Below, piece by piece: positions 39,478-49,948 of a stretch of DNA of 64,000 nt. The position numbers were made by a program, and so were the translations under genes. Within the stretch, counting starts at the first letter, position 1; every line of letters starts with the position of its first letter. The stretch is taken from assembly GCF_029076445.1 (NCBI RefSeq), contig NZ_JARESG010000005.1, positions 186,001 through 250,000 on the forward strand. The letters run 5' to 3'. Below the pieces are notes generated by a model. The model had not been told where the DNA came from, ran no database searches, and saw nothing but the letters and a program-made list of their open reading frames with translations. Origin of the DNA: Pseudarthrobacter naphthalenicus. Lineage in GTDB: Bacteria; Actinomycetota; Actinomycetes; Actinomycetales; Micrococcaceae.

Positions 39478-42471
39478 TCACACCCACCCAGTTTCGTGGC
39501 CAACGTGCGCAGCCGCCTGCTGCTGGAGCTCTTGATAGTGGCGTTTCTCATCCGCGCGGCCCAGTAAGCTGAAGGATTCTGCGAGATCGCCGAGCGCCTC
39601 GGCGTAGAACGCACTTTGCTCGCCGACGTGCTGGCGCCAATATTCAGCCAGGTCTTGCTGGCCTGGAATAGCTTCCTGCGCGGCGCCGCTTCGCGCCAAC
39701 ATGATGAGTTGCTGACGGCGCGCCCGAAGCGTCAGCCGGTGTTCGGGGCCGAGCGCGTGTGTCATCCGCGGGACTAGGTCGCCGAAGATGGCTGTGGCCT
39801 TCGCCGGTGCGCTCGTTGCCCCTATTAGCGCCGCCCGATTGTGCTCGGCCAGCAGTGCAGCGCTGTCATCCGCCGGAAGCCGGGCCGAGGCGGTCTTGCA
39901 AGCCATCTCGAGCAGGTCGAGGGCGCGCTCGTACCGCCCTGCGCGACGCAGAATCTCCCCGGCTGACGCGAGTGCGTTGACTACGTCTTTGGCGTCGACT
40001 GAGTCCGGAACCGAGCTGAAAGCCAGAAGTTGGCTGTGAATTTCGTCGTCTGGTGGATTAGGCAAGCCTGATAGTACTGAAAGCAAACGAATTCTGGCAG
40101 CCCAAGTAGCCCCGTGGTCCGGGCCGTACAGGGCGCTGCGACGTTCCACGAGCTGACGTGCCAACGGCTGTGCCTCTTCGAGGTTTCCGGCTGCAATTAA
40201 TCGTTCGATGAAGTTGCTGAGGCTGGTCAGCGTCGTGGTGTGGTCCTTGCCGAGCGCGCGGGTGCGGCGGGCAATGAGGTCGGTGTATGCCACGACTGCG
40301 TCTGGGTACGGGTGTGGAGTGACGCCCTGGGAGAGTAAGCTGTGTAACGAGAACAGGGTGTGTGGATCGTCGGGACCCAGCGTCCGAAGCCGACGCTCGT
40401 AAGCGTCGAGGTGAAGCCGTCGTGAACGTTCAGGGTCCACGGCGAAGATTTGGTTGGCCAGGTTATGTTCGATGGTTAGCGTGTCACGGTCATCGGATCC
40501 ATAGAGACGTGTCAATGAATCAAGGATCGCCTCAAGATCCTTGGCTGCAGAGCCGGGCTTGGTCTTTCCGAGATCGAGTGCCAAATTTGCAGCGACGATA
40601 AGTGATTCCCGCGTTTCCGCCCCACCGCTCTCAAAACGGGCCTTCTTGAGCGCCAGGGCATGGATCTGCGCGGCCTCGGGGTAGCGCTGCTCGACATGCA
40701 AAAAACGGCCCAAAGCGCGTAGTGCGCGAAGGTCAAAGGTGTCGTCCGGTGTCGGTGACTGGAGCGCTAGGGATGCACCGAAGGCGGCAAGCCGAAGATT
40801 TCTGCGATGAGTAGTGATGTCTTCAACGTCCCCAATATCGTCGGCGATTTGGGTTGAGAGGTCCTCAATGACGGCGGCGTGAAAAGTCTCAGGATTCTGG
40901 ACGTACTGGAGCGTAGAGAAGCCGATGAGACCATGCAGTTCGACGGTGTCTGGGTCTAAGGCGCGGACCAAGGAAAGATTGAGTAGCTCACCGAGCGCAT
41001 GGCGAGTCCCGAAGGTGGTTAGTTCGCCGTTGGTGAAGTGCCGCACTACCGGTATCAAAGTTTGCACAGGTAGTGGTCCCACGTTAACCGTTGCTGCGAC
41101 TGCGAGCATAATAAATGCGTCCTCCCTAAGCCGGCGTATGCTCGGCGCAAATGTAGCCATCGCGCTACTCGCATGGCCAGTCGGAGAGACGGAAGTCCAG
41201 GCATTGGTGGCCGCCTCCTCAACTAGAGCCAGTTCGTCTCCCGGCTTATCGAGTTCAGCAAGTAGAGAGCCGGCGGAAGACCCGGGCATGGCGACTAATG
41301 CGCCGACGACGTCGACCGCCAGCGGGAGGTGGCCTAGTTTGGCAACCAACGCGAGGGCGTCGTTTTTGTCAGCTTCCTCCGCACGAGGCGTCTGGGCCAG
41401 GAGAAGCTCGACAGCTTCTTCGTCGTCCATAACGTCGAGCGGCAGATTGGGTACGTGCCGGTAGGCGGATCCTTGGGTAGTGACAACCGTTCGGCCAGCA
41501 CTTTTGGGCGGCAGCGCGGAAGCGAACTCGGCGGCGGATAGGCCCGGTGGGAGGTCGTCCACAACCCACAGGAAGGGCCGGTCGAGTGAGCCGAGATGAT
41601 CGGCGATGACATCGTCTTGATTCTGAAGCTGGACGGTCAGGTCGGTGTCACCCGGACGGATCTGGAGGGGACGCAACTGACGCGCAATAAGTCCGAGCTG
41701 AGTCTCGAGTAGAGGTTGGATGTGCTTGGTACGTTGCCCACCCTCGGCTGGGGTGCTGAGCCGGAGCCAGAAGATTCCGCCTGGGTAGGCGGCGGCGAAG
41801 CGGCTGGCGTATTCCCGAACTAGTGCGGTCTTGCCTAGTCCACCCATGCCCTGAACGACGACAGCACGGGGTGCGGGGTCGCCACCTGCAACAGCAGGCG
41901 GTGGCCGTAGCAGGCCGTCCAGCCTCCAAAGGTCCGACGCGCGGCCTACGAACCGCTGGAACCTTAATGGCGGGTCACCGTACAAGGGCACCGCATCCGC
42001 ATCGACAATCTGCGTGAAAGTGCCGTGCGTCGCGTGAGCACGATCGGCGATTCGGACAGCCAGTGCAGCCCAGCCCTCCGTGTCCTCGGACCGCGGTGCG
42101 TCTGCGATCAAGTTGGCGCGCAGTGACGTGGGCAAGATGTGTTCGATGCCCGGCTCGGGGTTGATAACGAAGACGCGCGAGGGATCGACGGCTACGGCAG
42201 CCGTGAGCTCCCAGTGGCACGCCCTCCGGTGGGCGTATGCGTCCGAGTACCAACACACGAACAAAGCCGACTCAGCCATTCCCGCCCGAACTCGATCTCC
42301 GATCGCATCGAAGTCCTCAATGTCGGCATCGTCAAAGAAGACCTCGATGCCCAGCTTCATGAGAAAGTCGCGCAACATCGGAGCCAGCCCGCGACGTGGG
42401 TTCTCCGCCCTGCGCTGTGGACTCTGATCGAGCCAAGCGTGACTGAGGAACACCCCCCCAGACCCGGCCAT
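39478..42471 (-). CDS. TIR domain - NB-ARC NTPase - TPR protein (NLR-like defence candidate)
   Basis: 997 residues from ATG 42471, with GAGGGGG four bases upstream. TIR domain ~1-145: VFLSHAWL (7-14), IEVFFDDADIEDFDA, and the catalytic-type Glu88 in ACHWELTA. STAND/NB-ARC ATPase: VGRASDL, Walker A GMGGLGKT (208-215), Walker B FLWVVDD (300-306), GRTVVTTQ, and GLPL-like LGHLPLAVDVVG. The last ~450 residues form TPR-like helices with kinesin-light-chain-type units (LGPDDPHTLFSLHSLL, YGPDHGATWAARIRLL). Such proteins typically degrade NAD+ when the sensor detects phage; target unknown here. Confidence 0.9.
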   Translation of the reverse strand: MAGSGGVFLSHAWLDQSPQRRAENPRRGLAPMLRDFLMKLGIEVFFDDADIEDFDAIGDRVRAGMAESALFVCWYSDAYAHRRACHWELTAAVAVDPSRVFVINPEPGIEHILPTSLRANLIADAPRSEDTEGWAALAVRIADRAHATHGTFTQIVDADAVPLYGDPPLRFQRFVGRASDLWRLDGLLRPPPAVAGGDPAPRAVVVQGMGGLGKTALVREYASRFAAAYPGGIFWLRLSTPAEGGQRTKHIQPLLETQLGLIARQLRPLQIRPGDTDLTVQLQNQDDVIADHLGSLDRPFLWVVDDLPPGLSAAEFASALPPKSAGRTVVTTQGSAYRHVPNLPLDVMDDEEAVELLLAQTPRAEEADKNDALALVAKLGHLPLAVDVVGALVAMPGSSAGSLLAELDKPGDELALVEEAATNAWTSVSPTGHASSAMATFAPSIRRLREDAFIMLAVAATVNVGPLPVQTLIPVVRHFTNGELTTFGTRHALGELLNLSLVRALDPDTVELHGLIGFSTLQYVQNPETFHAAVIEDLSTQIADDIGDVEDITTHRRNLRLAAFGASLALQSPTPDDTFDLRALRALGRFLHVEQRYPEAAQIHALALKKARFESGGAETRESLIVAANLALDLGKTKPGSAAKDLEAILDSLTRLYGSDDRDTLTIEHNLANQIFAVDPERSRRLHLDAYERRLRTLGPDDPHTLFSLHSLLSQGVTPHPYPDAVVAYTDLIARRTRALGKDHTTTLTSLSNFIERLIAAGNLEEAQPLARQLVERRSALYGPDHGATWAARIRLLSVLSGLPNPPDDEIHSQLLAFSSVPDSVDAKDVVNALASAGEILRRAGRYERALDLLEMACKTASARLPADDSAALLAEHNRAALIGATSAPAKATAIFGDLVPRMTHALGPEHRLTLRARRQQLIMLARSGAAQEAIPGQQDLAEYWRQHVGEQSAFYAEALGDLAESFSLLGRADEKRHYQELQQQAAAHVGHETGWV

Positions 42472-42687
42472 GTCACCCCCTCGATGTCGACCGCTATAGA
42501 TATAATCAGTCCAAGATGTCAACTCCAGTAAAGCAGGTCGACCCGTGCTCACGAGCTGCAGCGAGTTGGGCCGACGCGAGTATTGCGTACGAGATGAAGA
42601 CGTCAAAATGGAGATTATTTGGCTGGAGCATCGGCGCTTCACTAAAGCAGACTTTGTGTTGAACATAGTCTGGCGACCAACCCGGTT

Positions 42688-42738
42688 GGGTGAAAGGTCT
42701 TGAAGTCCTCCGACTCGGGGCGTAGGGTCCTTTCACCC
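42688..42738. promoter_or_regulatory. 10-base inverted repeat in the divergent TIR / 42832 intergenic region
   Basis: GGGTGAAAGG (42688-42697) and CCTTTCACCC (42729-42738), 31 bases apart, in the 360-base region between two divergent genes. Could be paired operator half-sites or an RNA hairpin in the leader of the 42832 gene. An A/T-rich -10-like block (TATAGATATAATC, 42496-42508) lies near the TIR start. Otherwise the intergenic region shows no gene. Confidence 0.5.
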
Positions 42739-42831
42739 GGGCCTCGAGAGAGCTTTCGTCGATAACGTACAGGGTGCCTTGGGAAAGCCCCTAGTTGCCA
42801 TTCAAACGTCAGGCCACGAGAAAAGGTAAAA

Positions 42832-43401
42832 ATGCCCCTCCAGGAAGTAGGTGTCGAGCTCGGTTGGGGACCCGCTAAGTTATCAGGGAAATGGACTCCT
42901 GATCTTGCCGAGCGCGACGCGGCATGGGAACTATACGTAGAGCTAGTCACCAGGATCACCATAGTTCCATTGGCCCCAGGAGAAGGGATCCTCCGAGAGG
43001 CTCTCAACTCCTTGTATACGCTGTTCGATACGACTCGTGCGGTGCTCAAGAAGTATGGTCCTGCGGTAGCTCGGCAGCCAAAAAATGGCGAGTATCGATT
43101 GGGACATTTGGCAGTATGGATTCTCAATGCTGCCCTTCGCCCAGTACTCGCGAAGTGGCATCCAGAGCTACAGAGATGGGAGGCCTTACGTCCCCAAGGC
43201 AAAGCAGTGGGAGACCACGAAGTGGCTTGGGAGCGGAGCCAGGAGTTGAGGGAGGAGCTGGAGCAACTGCGTGTCCTGCTCGTCGATTACGCGCGCATTC
43301 TCGCAGCCGTTTGCGAAGCCCCCGCCCTTATTGATGCTGTAGACGAAATAGCTTCGGCCCAAGCGCAACATTCAACAATTGCGAACGAAAATCCCGCCTG
43401 A
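42832..43401 (+). CDS. Helical protein divergent from the TIR-NLR gene, possible conflict-system partner
   Basis: 189 residues from ATG 42832 (AAAAGG six bases upstream). Not assigned to a named family with certainty. Pattern: KLSGKWTPDLAERDAAWELY, VELVTRITIVPL, LREALNSLYTLFDTTRAVLK, YRLGHLAVWILNAALRPVLA, KWHPELQRWEALRP, ending in a coiled coil (SQELREELEQLRVLLVDYAR). I recall similar all-helical proteins next to TIR, CHAT or NTPase conflict proteins in Actinobacteria, unverified. The C-terminal tail is acidic. May regulate or signal to the TIR protein. Confidence 0.65.
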   Translation: MPLQEVGVELGWGPAKLSGKWTPDLAERDAAWELYVELVTRITIVPLAPGEGILREALNSLYTLFDTTRAVLKKYGPAVARQPKNGEYRLGHLAVWILNAALRPVLAKWHPELQRWEALRPQGKAVGDHEVAWERSQELREELEQLRVLLVDYARILAAVCEAPALIDAVDEIASAQAQHSTIANENPA

Positions 43402-43611
43402 TATGAGGGTCAAGCGGGGGCTTGGGGAACCTTAAACTCCTTAAGGAAAACTGTATTGGGGGCGGAACAATTCCCGGAGGATCCGTGCTCAGCCGTTGTT
43501 GGCTCATAAAGTGACACGACGAAGTGTTCGCAGAGCGCGATCTGATGGAAGGAACTGCCATGGGTGGGGCTGCCCCCTTGAATGCTCTCCTAAGTTTCAA
43601 GCAGCTGTTCG

Positions 43612-43968
43612 GTGTTGTCTGGTGTTTGGGACGACGTGCTTGCGGCCGGGGTTGAGGATGAAGTAGACCTAGCGTGCGAGGTATCGCTTCAGGCAACGGA
43701 TGATTTCCATCTTGGAGTGTCCCTCGGCGGTCTTTTTCGTGACCTGCGTTCTTGGGTCGAGCCTGAGCCGGCTGATGACCGCGAGGTGCGGGGCGCCGTT
43801 GGCTTGGCGGTCTGCGCCGCGATTGAGCCAGTGCCGATGTGTCATTCCCGAGGACGCTGGCAGGGGTGAAACGCTGCAGAGCATCGCGAACGCGGCTTCG
43901 GACTTAATACGGTGGGGGTTGTCGCCGGCTGTCACGAGGAGCTTGGTTGGCGATGGCAGCGTCTGCAA
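43612..43968 (-). pseudogene. IS110-family transposase, C-terminal remnant
   Basis: Reads LLVTAGDNPHRIKSEAAFAM, SPLPASSGMTHRHWLNRGAD, RLRLDPRTQVTKKTAEGHSK and MEIIRCLKRYLAR, then a stop where the family has AREVY, continuing VYFILNPGRKHV. This is the C-terminal Transposase_20 region of IS110/IS116 elements. The N-terminal DEDD domain is missing; the fragment abuts the ISL3 remnant at about 43970. Confidence 0.8.
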
Positions 43969-43974
43969 GTGACC

Positions 43975-45037
43975 CGGTCCGGAGCAGTGCTCGCAGTTGT
44001 TCCTTGACCTTCCACACCGCTTCCAGCTTTCCTGGCGGGTCGTCGGCGGCGAAGACCTCGGTCAGGCGGTGGGCTGCGTTCGGGGTCAGTGTGTCTCCTG
44101 CGCGCAAGAGCAGCATCCGATGCGCCCATGCCTTGTCGACCCTGCGGCCGCGGCAGTCCTTGACTTGCTGGGACAGGTTCCGCCTGGCCTCGGTCATGGC
44201 CTGGTTGCCCAGAGAGATGAGATGGAAATGGTCAACGGCGACGCCGGTGCGTGGAAGCCAGATCCGTAGCGCCTTGCGGAACGCGGCGGAGGGGTCGATC
44301 GCGACGACCTGCACGGCCAGCCGCTATGTCAGTGGCCGGGCGAAGAGCCAGTCACTAACGCCCTTGTGGTCCCGCCCATCGACCACGCCCAATACCTGCC
44401 CGGTGTCCAGGTCCACGATCGTCGTCATCCACGGCTCTTGCCGGATCCACGAGCTGGAGTCCGGGTCGCGGAAAAACCGGACGGACCGAAACCGGTGTTC
44501 ATCGATGCCCAGCATCCGCGGACTTAGTTCGTCAACATCAGGCAGCGTGAGCAGGCAGGCTTCATTCAGCGCGGCACGTACCATTCACCACCAGACCCCG
44601 AGCGTCTCGGCGGTCTCGGACACTGGCCGTCCAGAGCGGATCACCGCGTCAACGACGTGGTCCCGGAGCCGGCCGGTGGATCGGGCACGGCGCGGGACCT
44701 GGGTTGTGGATTCAAAGAACGAGAGCCGTGGGCAGGTCTGTTCCTCGCAGTGCCACCGGTATCTGGACCGGAGAACTTCCACGGCGCCGGCGACCGGGAT
44801 GTCCCGGATCCGGTGGACACGTCTTTCCTTCCGCCGGGTCGCCACGACACCGCAGGTCGGGCAGCCAGGTGGCTGTTCGGCTTCGAAAATGATCCGGCGG
44901 CTCCCGTCGTCCAAGACGGTGGCGGGAATGACACGGTAGTCGGGAAGGTTGAAGATGCTAGTGGCAGCGTCAGGGGCCACCCCGTTAGGCTCAGTCAAGG
45001 CTCGTGGTCCTGTTCCTGGTTTGAATGCTAGACACAC
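43975..45037 (-). pseudogene. ISL3-family transposase, disrupted by two stops and truncated
   Basis: Zinc-binding N-terminus CPTCGVVATRRKERRVHRIR, then CPRLSFFESTTQ and RLRDHVVDAVIRSG; core LSPRMLGIDEHRFRSVRFFR, MTTIVDLDTGQVLGVVDGRD and VVAIDPSAAFRKALRIWLPR. Same frame throughout but cut by TGA at 44585-44587 (where WWMVRAA is expected) and TAG at 44324-44326 (after RPLT). The C-terminus is replaced by IS110 sequence at about 43970. Non-functional. Confidence 0.88.
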
Positions 45038-45192
45038 TCATCCCAGCAGGGCCACGGGCCCTTCTGTCAACTACGACACGAGATCAATTCCCCACCAACC
45101 ACGAAGAGCCCCATTCTCGGACACGAAACTCACACAAACACTGTACTTCTACCTGGGGACCCAACCAAAGATAATTCCGGATTTGATCATAC

Positions 45193-46596
45193 TCACCCTG
45201 GGAGTCTATCAATGAATTTATGTGCGATCCCTTTCCATGAACGGGTCGTGTTTGGCGATTTTTTGCCATCGCTATCGGGATCGACGGTATATATGATTTC
45301 TCGTGAGGTCTGGTCGGGCTCATCCTCGTTCGAGCCAACATCAGATTCTTTGATGAATTTCTTGTGTGCTTTGTCGTAGTTCCGCTTGGTCCTAATGGCA
45401 GAAAAATGAAACTCGGTCAATATGTACATTGGTAGGGCAACGCCAAGACCTCGTCCCCAGCGACCGCCCGCCGCCACCAGAGCAAGTCCCACGATAATCG
45501 TCAGCAGTTGTGAAACGGCTAAGAAAGTGGCGGTCGGTTCGGAGTATCGCAGCTTGGTTGTACCAACAAAAGCCCCAGAGATTACGGGGATGCTCGTGAC
45601 ACATAAGCTTGTGAGCAATACCCGGTATCGGGTGAAAGTGTTGGCTATCCAGGCGAACGCCAGGAGCATCATGGCAAAGGCAAGTGCAGTGCCTGTGTAA
45701 GGAAGGTCGAAAGCAGTAAGACCTTTTACGGTCAGTTGCCAGATGCCTGGAAAGTCGGTTGGATCAGGAACGCCGCCCCAGCCCGAGTAAAGGACCAGCC
45801 AGCATGTCTGAAAGAAGCTTTCGACAACGCACAGTGCCAGCACGGTGCCGAGGCAGAGAATGGGAAATAAAATGCTGCCGTATTCCCCGAAGCGGTGGAT
45901 TTTGGCAAATAGTCTCTTGCGAGCCGTTTTATCGAAAAGTTCCACTGATGCCTTTTGTGCCCGCTGTTGATTGTCTAGTAAGGATGCGAGGTTGAGCAGT
46001 TTTGATGTATGGATTGAGGTGTCATCCATGGCGAAATTCGAGCCGACTGCAGTAAGAACCGCGAGTAACCCCAACAGCGTGCTTCCGCCAGGGTCAATGG
46101 GGTAACGAATGGCACATACGGCTATGGCCACAGAAGCAGCAGCCGCGGTCAAGACTCCAGCCGATTGACGCCACCAAAGCTGGGACAATTGACTTGGCAA
46201 GCGGTCCAGTTCCGGGGCGTCACCGGGTACCGAACGCTCTAGACCTGACGCAATCGAAGCAACATTGAACGTGGCTACAAAGAGCAAGGCTGCTGTAACC
46301 GCGACCGTCGCATCCGCAGAATTGATGATTTCTTTGTCAAACCACCCTGCCAATGAGGACCAGTCTGCAGGACCCATCGTTGCTACCCCGTCCGCACCAG
46401 TCTCAAGGGAGCTCTCCAAAAACTTTCCGTACAGATCAAGGTGGCCTAAAAATTCCACAATGATGTACACCCCAGCGGCCGCGAGGATAATTTTCAGGGT
46501 CCGCGAAACGGAACGGGAATCTCGCTCAACCTTGCGCTCCCAAGCAGACTCAACTGCAGAGCGGATCGCGTTTGTCTTATCGTTTTTGGCGGCCAT
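45193..46596 (-). CDS. Polytopic membrane protein of unknown function
   Basis: 467 residues, not recognised. About eight to nine transmembrane segments (e.g. LKIILAAAGVYIIVEFL, VTAALLFVATFNVASIA, AGVLTAAAASVAIAVCAI, LLGLLAVLTAVGSNFAM, ILFPILCLGTVLALCVVES, LAFAMMLLAFAWIANTF, LLTIIVGLALVAAGG). A cytoplasmic loop near 210-235 is Lys/Arg-rich. The tail (KESDVGSNEDEPDQTSREII) is hydrophilic and acidic. It stands alone between IS remnants; base composition is A+T-richer than the core genes, suggesting transfer. Confidence 0.7.
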   Translation of the reverse strand: MAAKNDKTNAIRSAVESAWERKVERDSRSVSRTLKIILAAAGVYIIVEFLGHLDLYGKFLESSLETGADGVATMGPADWSSLAGWFDKEIINSADATVAVTAALLFVATFNVASIASGLERSVPGDAPELDRLPSQLSQLWWRQSAGVLTAAAASVAIAVCAIRYPIDPGGSTLLGLLAVLTAVGSNFAMDDTSIHTSKLLNLASLLDNQQRAQKASVELFDKTARKRLFAKIHRFGEYGSILFPILCLGTVLALCVVESFFQTCWLVLYSGWGGVPDPTDFPGIWQLTVKGLTAFDLPYTGTALAFAMMLLAFAWIANTFTRYRVLLTSLCVTSIPVISGAFVGTTKLRYSEPTATFLAVSQLLTIIVGLALVAAGGRWGRGLGVALPMYILTEFHFSAIRTKRNYDKAHKKFIKESDVGSNEDEPDQTSREIIYTVDPDSDGKKSPNTTRSWKGIAHKFIDRLPG

Positions 46597-47074
46597 TCAC
46601 GGGAAGATACTCTCGTAGCTGCTCCTTGGCTAGGCCGAATGACCATAAAAGGGGTGAAGGACTGCAATCCTTCCGCGCGTTTGCCTGAGTTCGGCTTCAC
46701 GACCAACACGCCGATTACTTCGTAGCTTAATGGGCGGAGCACCGGTGCAGCTGGAGATTGGGGGTTCGAGTCCGCTGAGACAACGGAGAATCGTCGGTCT
46801 CGCACACGCGCCGACTCTTACGCAGTCTCCGTTCTTGTCCGGGCCGCCCAGTAGTGTGCATGGGCAGAGACAGCGTGCCATCACGGGATCGAGGAATGAA
46901 GGGAGGTGGAAGCTCTATGCAAAGCCTGAAGACTCAGTGTGCCGTGCGGGTGGTTCTGTCAATATCGCCGGCCCCGGTAAGACGGTTAAAACTGGCCCCA
47001 GTCCCGAGTTCGTTCGTGGCTCGCACACACTGAGAGCATCTATCTAAACTTTCTTTGGCACCCTAGGCTGAGGC
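46597..47074. other. Intergenic region with a degraded tRNA-like sequence at about 46716-46780
   Basis: No gene in ~480 bases. At 46723-46740 TAGCTTAATGGGCGGAGC forms a good D-arm (GCTT/GAGC); at 46760-46776 GGGGGTTCGAGTCCGCT forms a T-arm with one mismatch. The anticodon arm is poor and no acceptor stem can be paired, so it is not a working tRNA. May be a remnant tRNA or a former attachment site. ACGGAGA ... TCTCCGT forms an inverted repeat just after it. Confidence 0.35.
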
Positions 47075-47317
47075 ATGGTGGATTGGGAGTCGGCTGGTCG
47101 ACAGAGCGACCTAAAATTGTGGCGCGCAATGTTCTGGGTTCACATCGCGTTTATCCTGCTTGCGCTCGTGGGCGAGCTTCTGCTTATCTCCGGGGCCGAT
47201 TCCGAGACGAGTGTGTGGGTGTTTGTTCCGGGCATCGCCACTCTGATCATGCTGACAATCCTGCTGCCGACCAGCTACAAAAGATGGCGTGAGAGCCGAC
47301 CAAACGAGAAGGCTTAG
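47075..47317 (+). CDS. Small membrane protein, two transmembrane helices
   Basis: 80 residues, not recognised. Hydrophilic start (MVDWESAGRQSDLKLWRAM), helix 1 (FWVHIAFILLALVGELLLIS), helix 2 (VWVFVPGIATLIMLTILLP), basic tail (TSYKRWRESRPNEKA). Composition and topology look like a real small membrane protein; no neighbour suggests a role. It is followed by IS21 debris. Confidence 0.55.
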   Translation: MVDWESAGRQSDLKLWRAMFWVHIAFILLALVGELLLISGADSETSVWVFVPGIATLIMLTILLPTSYKRWRESRPNEKA

Positions 47318-47392
47318 GCGTCCGTCGCCCCCGCTCAACTCTCAATTTCCCGGTGCTCTCGGGGTATGGGTCCCGTTCCCTGTCTTGGAGGG

Positions 47393-48204
47393 CTAAGAAG
47401 CTTGGTGGGCTTTGGTGTGTGCGAGGCGGTAGGAGTCGGTGCCAGTTTCGATGATGGCGCCGTTGAAGGTCAGCCGGTCAACGATTGCGGCGCACAGGCG
47501 CGGGTAGGTGAAGGTTTTGGTCCATCCTGAGAATGATTCGTTGGAGGCGATGGCGATGGAGTTTTTCTCTTCGCGTTCGGTGAGGACCTGGAAGAGGAGC
47601 TCGGCGCCACGACGGTCCAGTCCCATATAGCCAAGTTCGTCAATACAAAGCAGATACACCCGGCCGTAGCGGGCGATGGTCTTGGCTAGAACCTTCTCGT
47701 CGGCTGCTTCGACGAGTTCGTTCACGAGCCGGGTCGCGAGGGTGTATTTGACTCGGTAGCCCTGTTCCGATGCCGCGGTGCCGAGCCCGATGAGCAGGTG
47801 GATTTTACCCCTTCCGGAGTCCCCAATCAGGCACAGCGGTGCGCCTCTGCGGATCCAGTCCCCGGTGGCCAGGGTGTGGATGGTGGCGGGATTGATGTTC
47901 GGGTTCACGTCGAAATCGAAGTCCCCTAGCCACTTGTTCCTTGGAAAGTTGGCGGCTTTGACCCGGCGGATTGAGGAGCGCCGGTCACGGTCGTCACATT
48001 CGGCTAGAAGCAGTTCGGCCAGGAAGCCCTGGTAGGAGAGTTGTTCCTTTCCGGCGAGGGTGAGGGCTTCGTCCAGGACCGCACGGACGGTGGGCAGGCG
48101 CAGTCGGCGGCAGGCTTGGTCCACGGCGGCGACGGCGGCCTGTTCGGTCAGGCCGCGCCGCCGGCGCAGGGTCGCGGTGATGGTGGTGGCCTGTGGGGTT
48201 GGAC

Positions 48205-48208
<4 letters not shown>
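47393..48208 (-). CDS. IS21-family IstB helper ATPase with altered Walker A
   Basis: 271 residues. AAA+ helper of IS21 transposition. N-terminal LRRRRGLTEQAAVAAVDQAC, conserved LAECDDRDRRSSIRRVKAAN, Walker B VYLLCIDELGYMGLD, then TEREEKNSIAIASNESFSGW and DRLTFNGAIIETGTDSYRL. Walker A reads GDSGRGKIHLLIG where the family has GDSGTGKSHLL; loss of the Ser/Thr after Lys should impair ATP/Mg binding. Full length but probably inactive, and its IstA partner is broken. Confidence 0.88.
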
Positions 48209-49600
<1,392 letters not shown>

Positions 49601-49633
49601 AGTCTGTGTCTGCCTGAGGTCTCAAATCTCTAG

Positions 49634-49935
49634 CAGGTCCACCGCTTCGACCCCGAGACCCCGGTCGAGGAAACAATGGAAGCCCTGCACGACCTCGTGA
49701 AGGCCGGCAAGGTCCGCTACATCGGCGCATCCGCGATGTGCAGCACGCCGCGGATCTCCATGGATGGACCCGGTTCGTGTCCCTTCAGGACCAATACAGC
49801 CTCATGCACCGTGAAGAGGAACGCGAAATGTTCGGCCTCCTCACCGACCAAGGCGTCGGCAGCATCCCCTACAGCCCCCTCACCAAAGGACGGCTCGCGC
49901 GACCCTGGGGCGGCAACACCGCAGAGTTGGGTGCA
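49634..49935 (+). pseudogene. Second aldo/keto reductase remnant, opposite strand
   Basis: Reads [20 protein letters not shown] then [15 protein letters not shown]; after a short deletion, in another frame, [20 protein letters not shown] and [20 protein letters not shown], ending [20 protein letters not shown]. This is the C-terminal half of a different aldo/keto reductase. No N-terminus; the deletion near 49738 breaks the frame. It directly abuts the hydrolase gene at 49949. Confidence 0.78.
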
Positions 49936-49948
49936 AAGATGCGCGGCA

